Below, in pieces: positions 12,463 through 24,762 of a DNA stretch of 64,000 bases (its first letter is position 1; every line of letters starts with the position of its first letter). The stretch comes from Vitis vinifera (lineage: Eukaryota > Streptophyta > Magnoliopsida > Vitales > Vitaceae): contig NC_081811.1 of assembly GCF_030704535.1 (NCBI RefSeq), positions 2,615,501 through 2,679,500 of the forward strand, written 5' to 3'. Position numbers and translations under genes: made by a program. Below the pieces are notes generated by a model that did no database searches, was not told where the DNA came from, and was given only the letters and a program-made list of their open reading frames with translations.

Positions 12463-14055
12463 ACCATGTTGATACCTTTTTCAATAGTTAGATTCATCTA
12501 ACAATTATGTTTTTGCGTTAAAAAAATCCAAATATATATAAATATATATATTTTAAATCATAAATAAATGACATGGGATATGGAATGAAATAAGTCATGG
12601 GTGCAGATCAAAATTAAGACATGCATGCTTTAAATGTTTTAAGGTTTTTTATTTTAATTTTAATTTTCTATTTATCTAACTGAAAACATATTCATAATGC
12701 GGTAGGGAGGTTAGGAGATGTTTGGAGCATTTTTCAAGGGTTTTTTTTTTCAATTATTTTAATGAACGGAATTTTATTTTAAAATTTAAATATGAAAAAT
12801 AGTTTTCTTTTATTTTTTATAAAGGTGTTATACACTTATGCTACAGAATTAAAGTTTTCTCTATATTTTCTATTGTTTAAGATACTTAAAAAAATTGAAA
12901 ATATATCATTAAATAAAAAACAAAACTATTTTCGAAACAAAATTTCAAAAAATGGTTTGATATTAAAAGTTTGTTGTTTGGATGAATGAACTTCAAGGAC
13001 AAAAAGGTTATTTAAAAGCCATGACAAATGTATTCTATATTAACATATTTTTTCATTAAAAAAAATTAAATTTTAGATGTTTCCAGTTCATCCATTAAAA
13101 TTTTCTAAATTTTAATTAAAACCCGTTTAATAACTATTTTTTAAAACAGTTCAAAGAAATAATTTATGAGTGAGAACTATTCTCTATTGTCATATAGAAC
13201 AAAAATTTGCTTAGTTTGTTTTTAATATTTTTAAAAATAAATTTTATATTTTATGCTTTATTTTTAAAAAATAATTAAATTATATTATTTAAAAATATCA
13301 TATTTTTTATTTTTAAAAATAAAAAAATAAAAAACAATTTTCTTTATTATTATTATTAAACGTGTTTTCTTGTTTTTTATTATGAAAAGTAGAAAAACAT
13401 TTTAAAAAATAGTTATCACATATGATCTAAAATTTCTTTACTATTATGTTCCTTAATTTAATTATCCAATTTTAATAAAATAATAAATAAATAAAATATA
13501 TATAAACATCATCCCACAAGAGAATGATTAATATTAATCAAAATTGAAGATCAATTTCCCAGTGTACTAACACTTCTATAGCATCAATTCAGCCAATCTC
13601 ATAAGTCTTTTATTAGACTAATAATAGTAAAAATAATTTGCTTAAAGAAAAAATCAAAACGAAATGAATGAATTTGTGTGAAGTTAAAATTAAAATATAT
13701 TTAATTAAAAGGATAAATAATATCATATTTGAGAAAATAATTTTTTGGAAATTGCATATATAATCACAATTTGACTTTTTATCAAAATGAAAAATTTAAA
13801 GATATTTATGTTAAAATATATATATATATTTTGTCTTCACGAAAAGGGATCGGGTTTTTAGCAAGACACGAAATTTATCGTCAAATATTCAAATATGATT
13901 CCATAAGATGAGAACATTCTTCCGAATTTAGTTGAGTTTTGAACGACAGTACCCGCTAATTAACTTTCACAGTGGGCCAGTGGATACTCTCCTAAAAAAT
14001 CGACCTAGAGACCTAGAAAATCAACAGAGCTATCCCTCTCAACTTCCTCTGTGGG
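12463..14055. other. AT-rich intergenic DNA with a decayed MITE-like block
   Basis: No gene seen. The segment 13130-13420 resembles the AT-rich MITE family best preserved at 58122-58455. Confidence 0.5.
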
Positions 14056-14064
14056 TATAAAATA
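14056..14064 (+). promoter_or_regulatory. TATA box of the F-box gene
   Basis: TATAAAATA lies 93 bp upstream of the ATG at 14149, a normal distance for a plant TATA box and a short 5' leader. Confidence 0.6.
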
Positions 14065-14148
14065 ACCTCCTAAGGTATTCTCTTACTGTTATTGATCTTG
14101 TATATTTTCCAGTTTCCACCTTCCCTACAGGTTCAATCTTCTGCCACC

Positions 14149-17100
14149 ATGGATTCTCTTCCACCATCCAAACGTAGAAGAATAATGGGGTGGGTGTTTT
14201 GTTCTTTGATTTTATGGCTTCACTACTTCACTGATCGATCATATTTACCTTATATATTTTTTTGGTGTTTGAACTCGTATTTTTTGTCATGGGCTAGCAT
14301 GAAATAGAATATGTAACCATTTTCTGGACAATATATACCTTCTTAATTGATTTATATGATAAAAAGCTATTTTTAGTAGAGATAATTTGTAAATCTCTTA
14401 GGTTATGAATGAAAAAAGTTGTAAGACAATGGTGGGCATGTAAAAACTATATATGAGAAATAGTGAGAGCCATCCCGCTTGCCTTTTTTATGGTTTCAAC
14501 TTTCAAGTGGAGTGACATATGAGTTAATAATATGCAATAGTTGTATTTATTTATTTTTACTTTTAGTAATATTATTTTTTAAAAAAAACTTAAACTAGCA
14601 GGATTTGAGTTAAATATGTGTGGAAGGGTCTATACTTGTACATGAAAAGATACACATACTGCAAGTTAAGGGAGAGTTACATAGATAAAAAACTGCAAAT
14701 TGAGCAAATTAGGGGAGAGATACATAGACAAAGAACGATAAATTGGGGAAGAAGAGAAATCATGGAGAGATACACACTCCAAGTTGGTGAAGAAAAACAT
14801 AGGGAAAGAGCTGCAAAGCGGGCAAATTGGGAGAAGATCAAACAATTGCAAATTGAGTAAGAGGAAAAACAAATATGCAAATTGTGAAGAGACAACTCAA
14901 AAATATAAAAAATATGACCTGCTGTCAAACCAGATTTTGATACCATATTAAACTGCCAATTTTCATAATAACTGAAGTTTGTAGGATTTAGGTTCAATAT
15001 ACCTATTATGTTCTCTTTAAAATTAAAATGTTCGATAACTTTTCTATGATTTTGTTTTATTCTTATGTTTGAATTTTTGTTTTTATAAGTAGCTTGTCAA
15101 TGGACACATCGTACCTTATTTTCTATCAAAATTTATGGCATGGAAGTAGTATTTTCTAAGCTTGAACTAATAGAAATAAAACGTTTAAATTAGATATGTA
15201 CCTAGGCAAAGAACTGCAAATTGGGCAAATTAGGGGAGAGATACATGGACAAAGAACACTGCAAATTGGCGAAGGGGAGAAACAAATGTGAAAAACAAAT
15301 ATGAAAATTACAAAAAGACGACTCAAAAGTATAACCTTTCATTGAACCAAACGAAAGACCACTAAAAATTATAACCTCTCATTGAACCAAACTGTGATAT
15401 CATGTTAAATTATTAATTTTTCTAATAACTTAATCTTATAAGATTTAGGTTTTATATGCATATCATACTCTCTTCTAACGGTTAAAATGTCATATAATGT
15501 TTCTATGATTTTGTTTTATCCTGGTGTTTATGTATTTAACTTGTCAATGGACACATTGTACCTTATTTTCTATCAAAATTTTCGGCATGGAAGTAGTGCT
15601 AGCTTTCTAAGCTTGAACTAATGGAAATAAAATGTTTTAATCAGAGATGTATCTAGAAGTGTCAGCATTAGCATTTACAGAAGCAAAATACTATGTGTTT
15701 AGTCCCTTAATCAAATAAGGTCTTCATCTATTTATAAGCACTAAGAAAACTCTCAGGAAGAGTTACTTAGTTCTCTATAAGTCTCTAGAATTCCTTATAC
15801 AAATTCATTCTATGTACAAGAAAAATAGTGGAACTCTTTAAAAATCTCCACACTACTCTATCTTCTTCCATCTATGTATAGAGATGTTTGGATGTATTTA
15901 ACTTTCTCTAGAATTCTTTACGCTTCTCTATTTGTAGAGATGTGTCCAAAAGCTTCTTGTTTTTTATAAAAGAACAAGTGAGGGTGACACTTTGCTCTTA
16001 AATGAATGGACACAATTAGTAGACAAATTATAAATTTCTTCGTGTTATCTAAAAGATGAGAGTTAACCATTACTGTAAAGATTTGCTTCCAACCGTGTAG
16101 ATATTATTTAACCACTTCTCCTACTCCAACCAACACAAATGTTTTCACTCTAATAGTTGCAATATAAGATACTTAATAGAAATCAAAGAACATGCATAAT
16201 AGTAGAGTTTCAAGTAGTGAAGAGAATACTCGTACTATTGCAATATAAATAAGTACCTCTCGGTGCATCCTCTATAGTAGTTATTGCAACTTCACAATCT
16301 ATAATATAACCAACCAGCTTCCAGTCGGTGGTCCTTGTTATAATAGTGTTTAAAACTCCAATGGACTGATAAACATAACACAACAATTTAAGAAGCTTAT
16401 ATATGTTATTATCATATTCCAAAATCATCATTTTCAAAAAGTAAATATGAATTTTTTTGTGTTAAAACATAAAAGCTTTAATTGACTGATTGACCAATGT
16501 TCAATGTCTGAATCTCCATACCTCATCATATTCAATTGATTTGTATATTATACACATTCTGTCAAATTCCCAAGTGGATATATGTTATGGACATGACAAG
16601 GTTGAATAGAATCTGGGTTTGGTTTTGAGTTAAAAGTTAAAAATGTTTCCAAACCTTAGCGTATGTGGAGATATGGCTTCCAAACATAACTGTTATGGAG
16701 AGGAAAAATTATGAGAAGAAGATGAACATCTAAAAATTATATCAAGTGGACAGACATATGATGAAAGGTAAAAAACATCCGACATTGATTGAGTGGGACC
16801 TGGGATTGAATGAGTGAGACATTTCTGCAATATAAGGAAGAAGTAAGAGACATTTGACACTTGAGTGAGACATTTTTGTATTTATTTTTTTTACTCTTAT
16901 CTATATATATATATATAAAGCTTAAACTTGCAGGATTTAGGTTCAATATGTGAGGAAGGGTTCATACTTGTATGTGAAAAGATGTACATACTGCAAGTTA
17001 AGGGAGAGATACATAGATAAAGAACTGCAAATTGAGCAAATTAGGGGAGAGATACATAGACAAATAATGACAAATTGGGGAAGAAGAGAAATCATGGAGA

Positions 17101-18850
17101 GATACACACTCTAAGTTGGGGAAGAAAAATATAGGGAAAGAGTAGCAAAGTGGACAAATTGGGGGAAGATAGATAGGCAAATAACTGCAAATTGAGTAAG
17201 AGGAAAAACAAATATGCAAATTGTGAAGAGAAGACTCAAAAATATAAAAAATATGACCTGCTGCCAAACTAGATTTTGATACCATATTAAATTGCCAATT
17301 TTCATAATAACTGAAGTTTGTAGGATTTAGGTTCAATATACATATTATGTTCTCTTTAAAATTAAAATGTTCGATAACTTTTCTATGATTTTGTTTTATT
17401 CTTGTGTTTGAATTTTTGTTTTTATAAGTAGCTTGTCAATGGACACATCGTACCTTATTTTCTATCAAAATTTATGGCATGGAAGTATATTTTCTAAGCT
17501 TGAATTAATAGAAATAAAATGTTTAAATCAGAGATTTACCTAGGCAAAGAACTGCAAATTGGGGAAGGGGAGAAACAAATGTGAAACCAAATATGAAAAT
17601 TACGAAAAGACGACTCAAAGTATAACCTCTCATCGAATCAAACTGTGATATCATGTTAAATTATTAATTTTTCTTATAACTTAATCTTATAAAATTTGGG
17701 TTTTATATGCATATCGTACTCTCTTTAACTGCTAAAATGTAATATAATGTTTCTATGATTTTGTTTTAGGTGTTTATGTATTTAACTTGTCAATGGACAC
17801 ACTGGACCCCATTTTCTATCAAAATTTCTGCCTTGGAAGTAGTGCTTTCTAAGCTTGAACTAACGGAAATAAAACGTTTTAATCAGAGATGCTAGAAGTG
17901 TCAGCATCAGCATTTACAGAAGCAAAGAGGCCAGACCATGGTCTGATCTTCCTTCAGACCTCTTGACCCTAATCGCCCTCCGCCTAACCATAATCGAGCT
18001 TCTCTGCTTCCGCAGAATCTGCAAACACTGGTATGCTGCTTCCTTGACTGCTTCAGCTCAAATCGAGTCTGCACCAAATCAAAAACCGTGGCTACTCCTC
18101 CGTGGGAATGGTTCAAAATGCCTCCTATACAAAGAATCAATAGGACACTACTACCTTGACATTCCAGAAATGAGTGGCGCCACCTGCATTGCCTCCTACC
18201 AAGGCTGGCTTCTTCTCTTCAGAGCAGCCTCAATCTTCTTCCTCTGCCCCTTCTCCTCCGCCAAAATAGCACTCCCCCACTTCCTTCACCCCCAACTCTC
18301 TGATCACGTCGCCGCCTTCTCATCTCCACCCACTTCTCCAGACTGCATCGTCTCTGTCATCGGCCGAAGCGATGCCATGAACTTGGAGCTGCATTTGCTT
18401 CATCGTGGAGACAAAAAATGGACCAAGTATACGTTGATGTATCACATTAATCACTTCAAAACCATTACTTGCGCCACTTATCATAATGGAGACTTCTACT
18501 ACCTGGACACGGGTACTGGGGCTTTAACGTTTAATGTGAAGAACAAGAGCGGAACCAGGTACCAGGTGATAAGGGCGAAGAAGGGAGGAAACTGGTTGGG
18601 TAGTGAGCGGTGTCTGCCATTTTCGCCGTGTAGGGATTATTTTGAGCAGAATAAGATGAAGAAACTGTTGGGATTGACGGAAAATGTGTCGATTAGTACT
18701 TGTGGGACACTGGTGGAGCTTGATGATTTGAACTGCTTTATTAGGAACGAGAGCATCCAGAGCAGCCAAAAATCTGAGGACTGCATCAAGCTTAGAGGCA
18801 TATGGATTCATCCTCGATTTTTTCAAATCCCTTGTGATCAGAGATGGTAG
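14149..18850 (+). CDS. F-box protein with DUF295 domain (two exons)
   Basis: Exons 14149-14189 and 17920-18850 (972 nt, 323 aa); intron 14190-17919 is 3.7 kb, GT-AG. The spliced frame puts MDSLPPSKRRRIM ahead of WSDLPSDLLTLIALRL and FRRICKHW, the F-box (about residues 20-60), the SKP1-binding module of SCF E3 ligases. The rest is DUF295-like: ASYQGWLLLF (about 105), CPFSSAKIALP (about 125), then ATYHNGDFYYLD (about 190), and a C-terminus with GIWIHPRFF. KRRR in exon 1 is a possible nuclear signal. Function as a substrate receptor is inferred from the family; the substrate is unknown. The intron is filled with duplicated repeats, and a copy of the exon-2 acceptor lies at 15653-15687. The start is the only ATG whose splice phase closes with exon 2. 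Confidence 0.85.
14588..15687. repeat. Repeat A, copy 1 (F-box intron)
   Basis: About 1.1 kb repeated at 16915-17926. It contains GCAAATTGGGG-type blocks and, on the minus strand, a PBS-like TGGTATCAAAATC followed by GACAGCAGGTCAT, suggesting leader and LTR edge of a non-autonomous LTR element. Sub-segments 14940-15190 and 15395-15630 repeat each other. Its last 7 bases (15681-15687, AAGCAAA) match the first bases of F-box exon 2. Confidence 0.8.
15688..16870. repeat. Repeat B, copy 1 (F-box intron)
   Basis: About 1.2 kb, repeated at 20843-22023 with scattered substitutions; copy 2 has an extra segment of about 45 bp near 21328. It carries TTTATAAGCAC and many short inverted patches, but no ORF of note. 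Confidence 0.8.
16915..17926. repeat. Repeat A, copy 2, running into F-box exon 2
   Basis: Direct repeat of 14588-15687 with small deletions. It ends across the exon-2 acceptor (CATTTACAG at 17911-17919) and the first bases of exon 2. Confidence 0.8.
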
Positions 18851-20842
18851 TTTTGGGGACTCACGCACATTTTTCAGAACTTTGTATTAAGGGAAGGAAG
18901 TAAATGATAGGAAGCAGAAAGGACAAAGTTTGTCCGATGGGCTCTTTTTCATCTACCATACTTTTCTAGTCAATGCTCATGATTTAAGATTTTCATTATT
19001 TCTTTCTTTCTATAGTTCATAATACATTCTTGTATACATTTCTAAAAAGAAATAATAAGACCCATTATTTTCATTGCTAAATTATCAAATTCTTCACTTA
19101 GAACCATATATGCTTTTTAAAACTATTTTCTGTTTTTGTTTTTAAATATAATAAACAAGATTTCAATTGTTTTATAAGGGTTGTTTAAAAAATAATTATA
19201 TAAATATGATTTTCAATGAATCTTTTAATTGATTTAAGTTGCTTTCAATTGGTTTTTTAATAATCATTTAAAAAAATAATTATATAAATATGAAGAATGA
19301 TTTAAAATAAAATAATAACATATAAAATTATTTTTAAAACATATTTTTAAAAATAAAAATTATATTAAAAACATTTCAGGTTCGAAAATAGAATTTTGTT
19401 TTACAAAACATAAAATAGTTTTCAAAAATAATTCCCAAGCTTAAGTGATTATTTATTTGAATAAATACTTGTTTATTTTCTTTCTTATATTCTCACTTGA
19501 AGATATTGGTTTATTTAGATAGCATTTTGTTCTTTTAACTTTAATTATTGACTAGAGAAAAAAAAAAGAAAAAAAAAATTCCTTGCTTTGCAAAGTGGTA
19601 CTTCAACACCAAACATAACAATCAATACTCATTAAAATACGTCATTTTTTTTAATCTTTTATCATTGAAAATCGAATAAATTTTTTTGAATATATAATTA
19701 AATAGAAGTTTAAATATTAAAAAATACACTTAAAATTAAAATTTGATAGTTTTTATTGAATATATAATTAAATAGAAGTTTAAATATTAAAATGATGATG
19801 GAAGAAAAAAAGATATCTTATGAGATAAGTAACCATTATAATTATCGACTAAAGAAGATAACATACAATTTAATATTATTTATATTCATAATTTGAAATT
19901 TTTATAACACTTACTATTAACATTTTACAAAATAAAATTTTCTAAGAATACATTAAAATTAAGAAGATTACACTATTTAAAAATTAATAAATTAAGTCTT
20001 AAAAATTATTTACATAAATAATGTTAGATGATAATTCATAAAAAATGAATATATATATATATATATATATAAGAAAGAAAGGAAGATAAGTGTACCTAAG
20101 AGATGAGTTTTATGTTTGGCTAAGATTTTCTAAAACATGGTTCTTTGAGTTTTACCTTGTAATTTTAATTATCCAAAAAGAATTGAAATACGGCTATAAA
20201 TATCTCAATTTGAAAAACTGATAGAAGAATGAGATATAGGAAAATATGAAGATAGAAAAAGATAAATAAAAATATGTATTGAAAGCCAATAATTATGCTT
20301 TTACATAGTTAGTTTTTAATTTGGTTTTAAATTTAATTACGAGATCTTCTAATAAGAAATGTTGTGGATATCACTTGACAAAATGCTATTGAACACTTGA
20401 TTACAGAAGATTGTGATTAGTAGCCAATTAATTGGAAGCTGAAGTCATCATTAAGCCAAAGTCATCATTCTTATATGATATTATAATTTTTTTAATAAAT
20501 ATAAGACAATTTCTTTTGAATACAAATGATAGCTCATCTTTTACAACCTTATAAAGGTAGATTCCATATGTATTTACCATAGTAGAATTAATGTTCAACA
20601 AATACAAATAGATCTATTCAAACAAGTATTACCATATGTTACATTGAAAAATTTTAGACACGATATTGAAATGCAATGAAAATTTAAAAATATTAAAGTT
20701 GAAGCACTAAAGCATAATATTAAAGTATTCTACCATAGATATTAGTTCACTCTATTATTTTTTCTTTTATCTATGTTGTACAAATCATTTAAAGAATATT
20801 ACTTAAGAGAGTTTGGACGAATGAAACTTATATTGCACAATT
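18851..20842. other. AT-rich spacer 3' of the F-box gene
   Basis: No gene seen. It contains an MITE-like block at about 19110-19440, a 37-bp direct repeat (19686-19722 and 19756-19792) and a short TA run near 20050. Confidence 0.6.
19686..19792. repeat. 37-bp direct repeat, offset 70 bp
   Basis: TTGAATATATAATTAAATAG... occurs at 19686-19722 and again at 19756-19792 without change. Confidence 0.9.
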
Positions 20843-22023
20843 ATACTACGTGTTTAGTCCCTTAATCAAATAAGATCATCATCTATTTATAAGCACTAAG
20901 GAAACTCTCAGGAAGAGTTACTTACATCTCTACAAGTCTTTAGAATTTCTTATACAAATTCATTCTATGTACAAGAAAAGTAGTGGAACTTTTTAAAAAT
21001 CTCCACACTACTCTATCTTCTCACATCTATGTACAGAGATGTTTGGATGTTTTTAAACTTCTCTAGAATTCTTTACGCTTGTCTATTTGTAGAGATGTGT
21101 CCAAAAGCTTCTTGTTCTTTATAAAAGAACAAGTGAGGGTGACACTTTGCTCTCAAATGAATGGACACAATCGGTATACAAATTATAAATTTCTTCGTGT
21201 CATTTAAAAGATGAGAGTTAACCATTACTATAAAAATCCGCTTCCAACTGTGTAGATATTATTTAACCACTTCTACTCCAATCAACATAAATGTTTTCAC
21301 CCTAATAGTTGCAATATAAGATACTTCCCCATTGGTGACTTGTTTTTCTCTTTACTCCATATTGATAACAGAAATCAAAGAACATGCATAATAGTAGAGT
21401 TTCAAGTAGTGAAGAAAATACTCTTACTATTGCAATATAAATCAGTACCTCTCGGTGCCTCCTGGTTGCTTCCAGTCTGTGGTCCTTGTTATAATAGTTT
21501 AAAACTCCTAAGGACTGATAAACAAAACACAACAATTTAAGAAGCTTATATATATGTCATTATCAGATTCCAAGAACATCATTTACAGAAAGTAAATATG
21601 ATTTTTTTTTGTGTTAAAACATAAAAGCTTTAATTGACTGATTGACCAATGTTCAATGTCCGAATCTCCATACCTCATCATATTCAATTGATTTGTACAT
21701 TATACACATTTTGTCAAATTCTTAATTGGATATATGAGGAGATATGGACATGACAAGGTTGAATAGAATCCAGGTTTGGTTTTGAGTTAAAAGTTAAAAA
21801 TGTTTCCAGACCTTAGCGTATGTGGAGATATATGGCTTCCAAACATAACTGTTATGGAGGGGAAAAGTTTTGAGAAGAAGATGAACATCTAAAAACTATA
21901 TTGAGTGGACAGAGATATGATGAAAGGCAAAAAAACATCCTTGACATTGATTGAGACACCAATTGAGTGAGACATTCCTGAGATATGGGGAAGAAGTAAG
22001 AGCCATCTGACACCTGAGTGAGA
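20843..22023. repeat. Repeat B, copy 2 (downstream of the F-box gene)
   Basis: Homologous to 15688-16870 over its length. Copy 1 joins repeat A where this copy is preceded by about 2 kb of spacer, the basis for the deletion model. Confidence 0.8.
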
Positions 22024-22049
22024 TATGTTAAGGAGCATGATATGCATTA

Positions 22050-22290
22050 TGAGCCCAAATTTTATAAGCTTAAGCTTTTAAGAAAATTCATAATTCAACA
22101 TGCTATTAGAACTTGGTTTGACATGAGGTCATGGATTCGAGTCACCTCTCCACAATTTGCATGTTCATTTCCCAATTTGTTTCTCCTTTCCCCCAATTTG
22201 CAGTTCTTTGTTTGTGTTTGCTCTCCATGTGAGGGTGAGCCCAAATCACTCCTAAGTTCTCCAGCAAAATGGACTAATTTTACTAAAAAA
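22050..22290 (+). repeat. Repeat-A-related segment, opposite orientation
   Basis: A block with GGTTTGACATGAGGTCAT, GATTCGAGTC, CACAATTTGCAT and CCCAATTTGCAG on the plus strand corresponds to the minus strand of repeat A. It looks like the leader of the same non-autonomous retroelement family. Confidence 0.55.
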
Positions 22291-22488
22291 TTTCAAGCGT
22301 TAGTAATTTTCTTATCATAAAAAAATAGAAGTTACAAAGAGCATTGAATTCTTAGTGTTCACAAAGGACAGTACAGTTATTGCACATAAAGAGAACCAAC
22401 AATAAAAAAGATACCAGAATCAGAAAAAGAAAAGAAAAGTCTCTCCAGTTAAATATCAGAGGAGCTTTAGGCTTACTTAGTCAAACAA

Positions 22489-24141
22489 CTAATCCTGTTC
22501 AATCCGTTGGGCAATTAGATCAACTGCTGCATTTGCTGATGAGAAAGCTCCATGGAAGCTTTCTTGATAGGAAATGGATTCCAATTCTCTGGCCATCTTC
22601 AACAGAATCTCACCCAGATCAGTTTGTTTCTCTACTAAACTTCTGTAGTATGAGTTGGCAGCAACCCTGCTGATTTCAATGTTGGTTGCCTCAGGACAGT
22701 ACTCATCATCCAACCACTTATGCAGAGTAACTCTAAGCCACTCTGATTCCTGCCACCAATGGTAGAAATCACATAGTTCATTGCAGGTACAGAATAAAAA
22801 CTATAAATGAGGTTCATAGAACTCAAGTTTCCTCATAAACACATACAGGAATGGAACAAAAAGATTTGTGTTGTGTTAGCGGAAGCTTTGATACCAAGAG
22901 TCTTAGATCAAGAACACAAAGATAAAACAATCACACATACGGTACACAAGGTTTTAACGTGATTCGACCAATCATGCCTACATACACGGATGAAAGAAAA
23001 TCTTTCCACTAAACAATAGAGAATATTACAAATGATAGAATCGGATACAACCGAGATATCCCCTCCCTCGTTCCACCGGATATCTCATTCTCCCTCATAT
23101 CTCTATTCACCTAGTATATTCTCTGTAGGCCCATCTCCATCTCATGACTTTTTCCCCTCATAACCTATAATATTTATAGAGATATTTTCAACAACTTTCT
23201 TTAGAAAGTCTAATACTATAATCATATATCGACTTATAAAATATTTTAGAATTTGCGACACTTCCCAACAATTTGAATACTAAAAAAAAATCAAGCAGTT
23301 CAAATGGAAACCAGGCGTGTGACAGCCTGAACTCTAAGGCTAGGATTCAGCCATTTCAGCTTGTTTGTTCACATTCCTATCAATTGTGATATCACACACC
23401 AAATATGGGAAACGTACTTTAAAGCCATGAAGGCACTTTGGAACAAGATGGACAATATCTATGCTATCTGGAGCTGTAATTCCGACAGCTCACATGATGG
23501 AAAAGTAGAAGCAATATTGAGTTGGAACCCCTTTCCCGTTCAGGTGAAAGGACACAATTTTGCAGAAAGTATTGTATTAGGAGACTGATCAAAAGGAAAT
23601 CAACCCAAATTACAAACCCCCACAGCTCAATTCACAATATATCTTCACGTTCTAAAATTGCCGGATGAAACTGAACCAGAAACCCAATTCTCCTCTACAT
23701 TTCGGCATTTCCCATATACAAATGATTCTATCCATAAGGGGTTTCAATATCATCACTTGATATCCATAAGCTCAAAGAACTCCAACAAGAATTGTTCGAT
23801 TACATAGAATTACCTTATGAATTCTCAAGATTAAAACATCCATAGAACTAGAATTATACCTCCAAGGCCTTGGAAGGATTCAACCAATGGTCTGGCACCC
23901 TCAAGTCTTGAACTAGGGTTTCTTCATCTCCTTCTTCGTAGCTTTGTGGGTCTGAAGAAGACTGAGATCTTGGGACGGATCGGTTTCGGAGATGACCTTT
24001 CAGAGGGGGTGTTGGCTGAGAATTGACCTTAAAATTAAGGGCTGATGTCCCAATTGTAAGGGCACTATGAAGCTTTGAGAATTGAAGATCGTTGGAATTT
24101 GGGATTGTTGTTCTTGTGTGAAAAAATAGTGAAGACAGCAT
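22489..24141 (-). CDS. Small, probably plastid-targeted protein of unknown function
   Basis: Exon 1 24141-23860 and exon 2 22749-22489 (543 nt, 180 aa), joined in phase 0 by a 1110-nt GT-AG intron. The first 60 residues are rich in Ser/Thr/Arg and almost free of acidic residues, as in chloroplast transit peptides. The mature part begins with an acidic patch (YEEGDEET), then VPDHWLNPSKALE, and across the splice ESEWLRVTLHKWLDDEYCPE. An alpha-helical C-terminus follows (LVEKQTDLGEILLKMARELE). The exon-2 sequence reads as a conserved plant protein, but I cannot name the family or a function. The intron hosts a solo LTR (22869-23270). The promoter side carries the inverted repeat at 24332-24377. 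Confidence 0.75.
22864..22868. repeat. Target-site duplication ATTTG, left copy
   Basis: ATTTG here and at 23271-23275 flanks the solo LTR exactly. Confidence 0.85.
22869..23270 (-). mobile_element. Solo LTR (402 bp) in the intron of the small gene
   Basis: On the minus strand it starts TGTTGGGAAGTG and ends CTAACACAACA (TG...CA), with a perfect 5-bp ATTTG duplication. A TTGGTATCAAAGC motif lies near its 3' end. It is in the same sense as the host gene. Coding capacity is absent. A solo LTR is the simplest reading; a tiny TRIM element is possible. Confidence 0.8.
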
Positions 24142-24331
24142 GGCTTGGAATTTTGAATTGCTTTTTTTTTTTTAATAAAAAAAAAAAAAAGGGTTCTTTC
24201 GTGATTTTCTCGAGAAAGTTGAGTGGGAAAATAGGTAATGGCGGGAAAGCGAACGGAAAATTCAGATTTAGATATTATCCGTTGGACTCATGCAATGTTT
24301 TGGATAAGGGTCCAACACAGCACAAATAAAG

Positions 24332-24377
24332 CGATGTCGTTTTACCTTTACTGTCACAAACCACGAAAACGACATCG
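24332..24377. promoter_or_regulatory. 12-bp inverted repeat CGATGTCGTTTT in a promoter region
   Basis: CGATGTCGTTTT (24332-24343) and its exact reverse complement AAAACGACATCG (24366-24377) are separated by 22 bp. The pair lies about 190 bp upstream of the small gene's ATG, on its promoter side. A related AAAACGATGTCGTTT occurs at 11187-11201. Confidence 0.6.
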
Positions 24378-24762
24378 TTTATTATTTCAACGGTATCACA
24401 AAAGAAAAATAAAAAGAAAATGACTTATTGGATGATCTCCTAAGAAACATGATAATTTTTTTTTATCAAATTTTAGGAGAATTTGACTTCAAAACAACCC
24501 CGAATTCAAACAGATAAGAGAAAATTTCAAATATCACATATGCCTACATGACACATCATGCTTATGAAATCATTGAAATGGAAACAAAAAATCAACCCAT
24601 TTCCCAAACATAATTTAGAAATTTGCCGTTTACAAAGAAGAAACACAACAACATAGCTGTTCAAGCTCTCAACAAAGAGACCACAAACTCAAACAAGATC
24701 ACACATATTGTATGTAAAAGAAAAATATATATGAAACAGAAGATGAAAGCAGAAAGCAGTGA

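Noticed and set aside
14677..14997. Minus-strand open frame, repeated at 16998-17336
   Set aside because: It lies in repeat A and both copies are low-complexity (Leu/Phe/Ser/Cys) shadows of AT/GA-rich DNA.
22095..22150. tRNA-like B box (GATTCGAGTC)
   Set aside because: No cloverleaf or A box; the segment matches the repeat-A retroelement leader.
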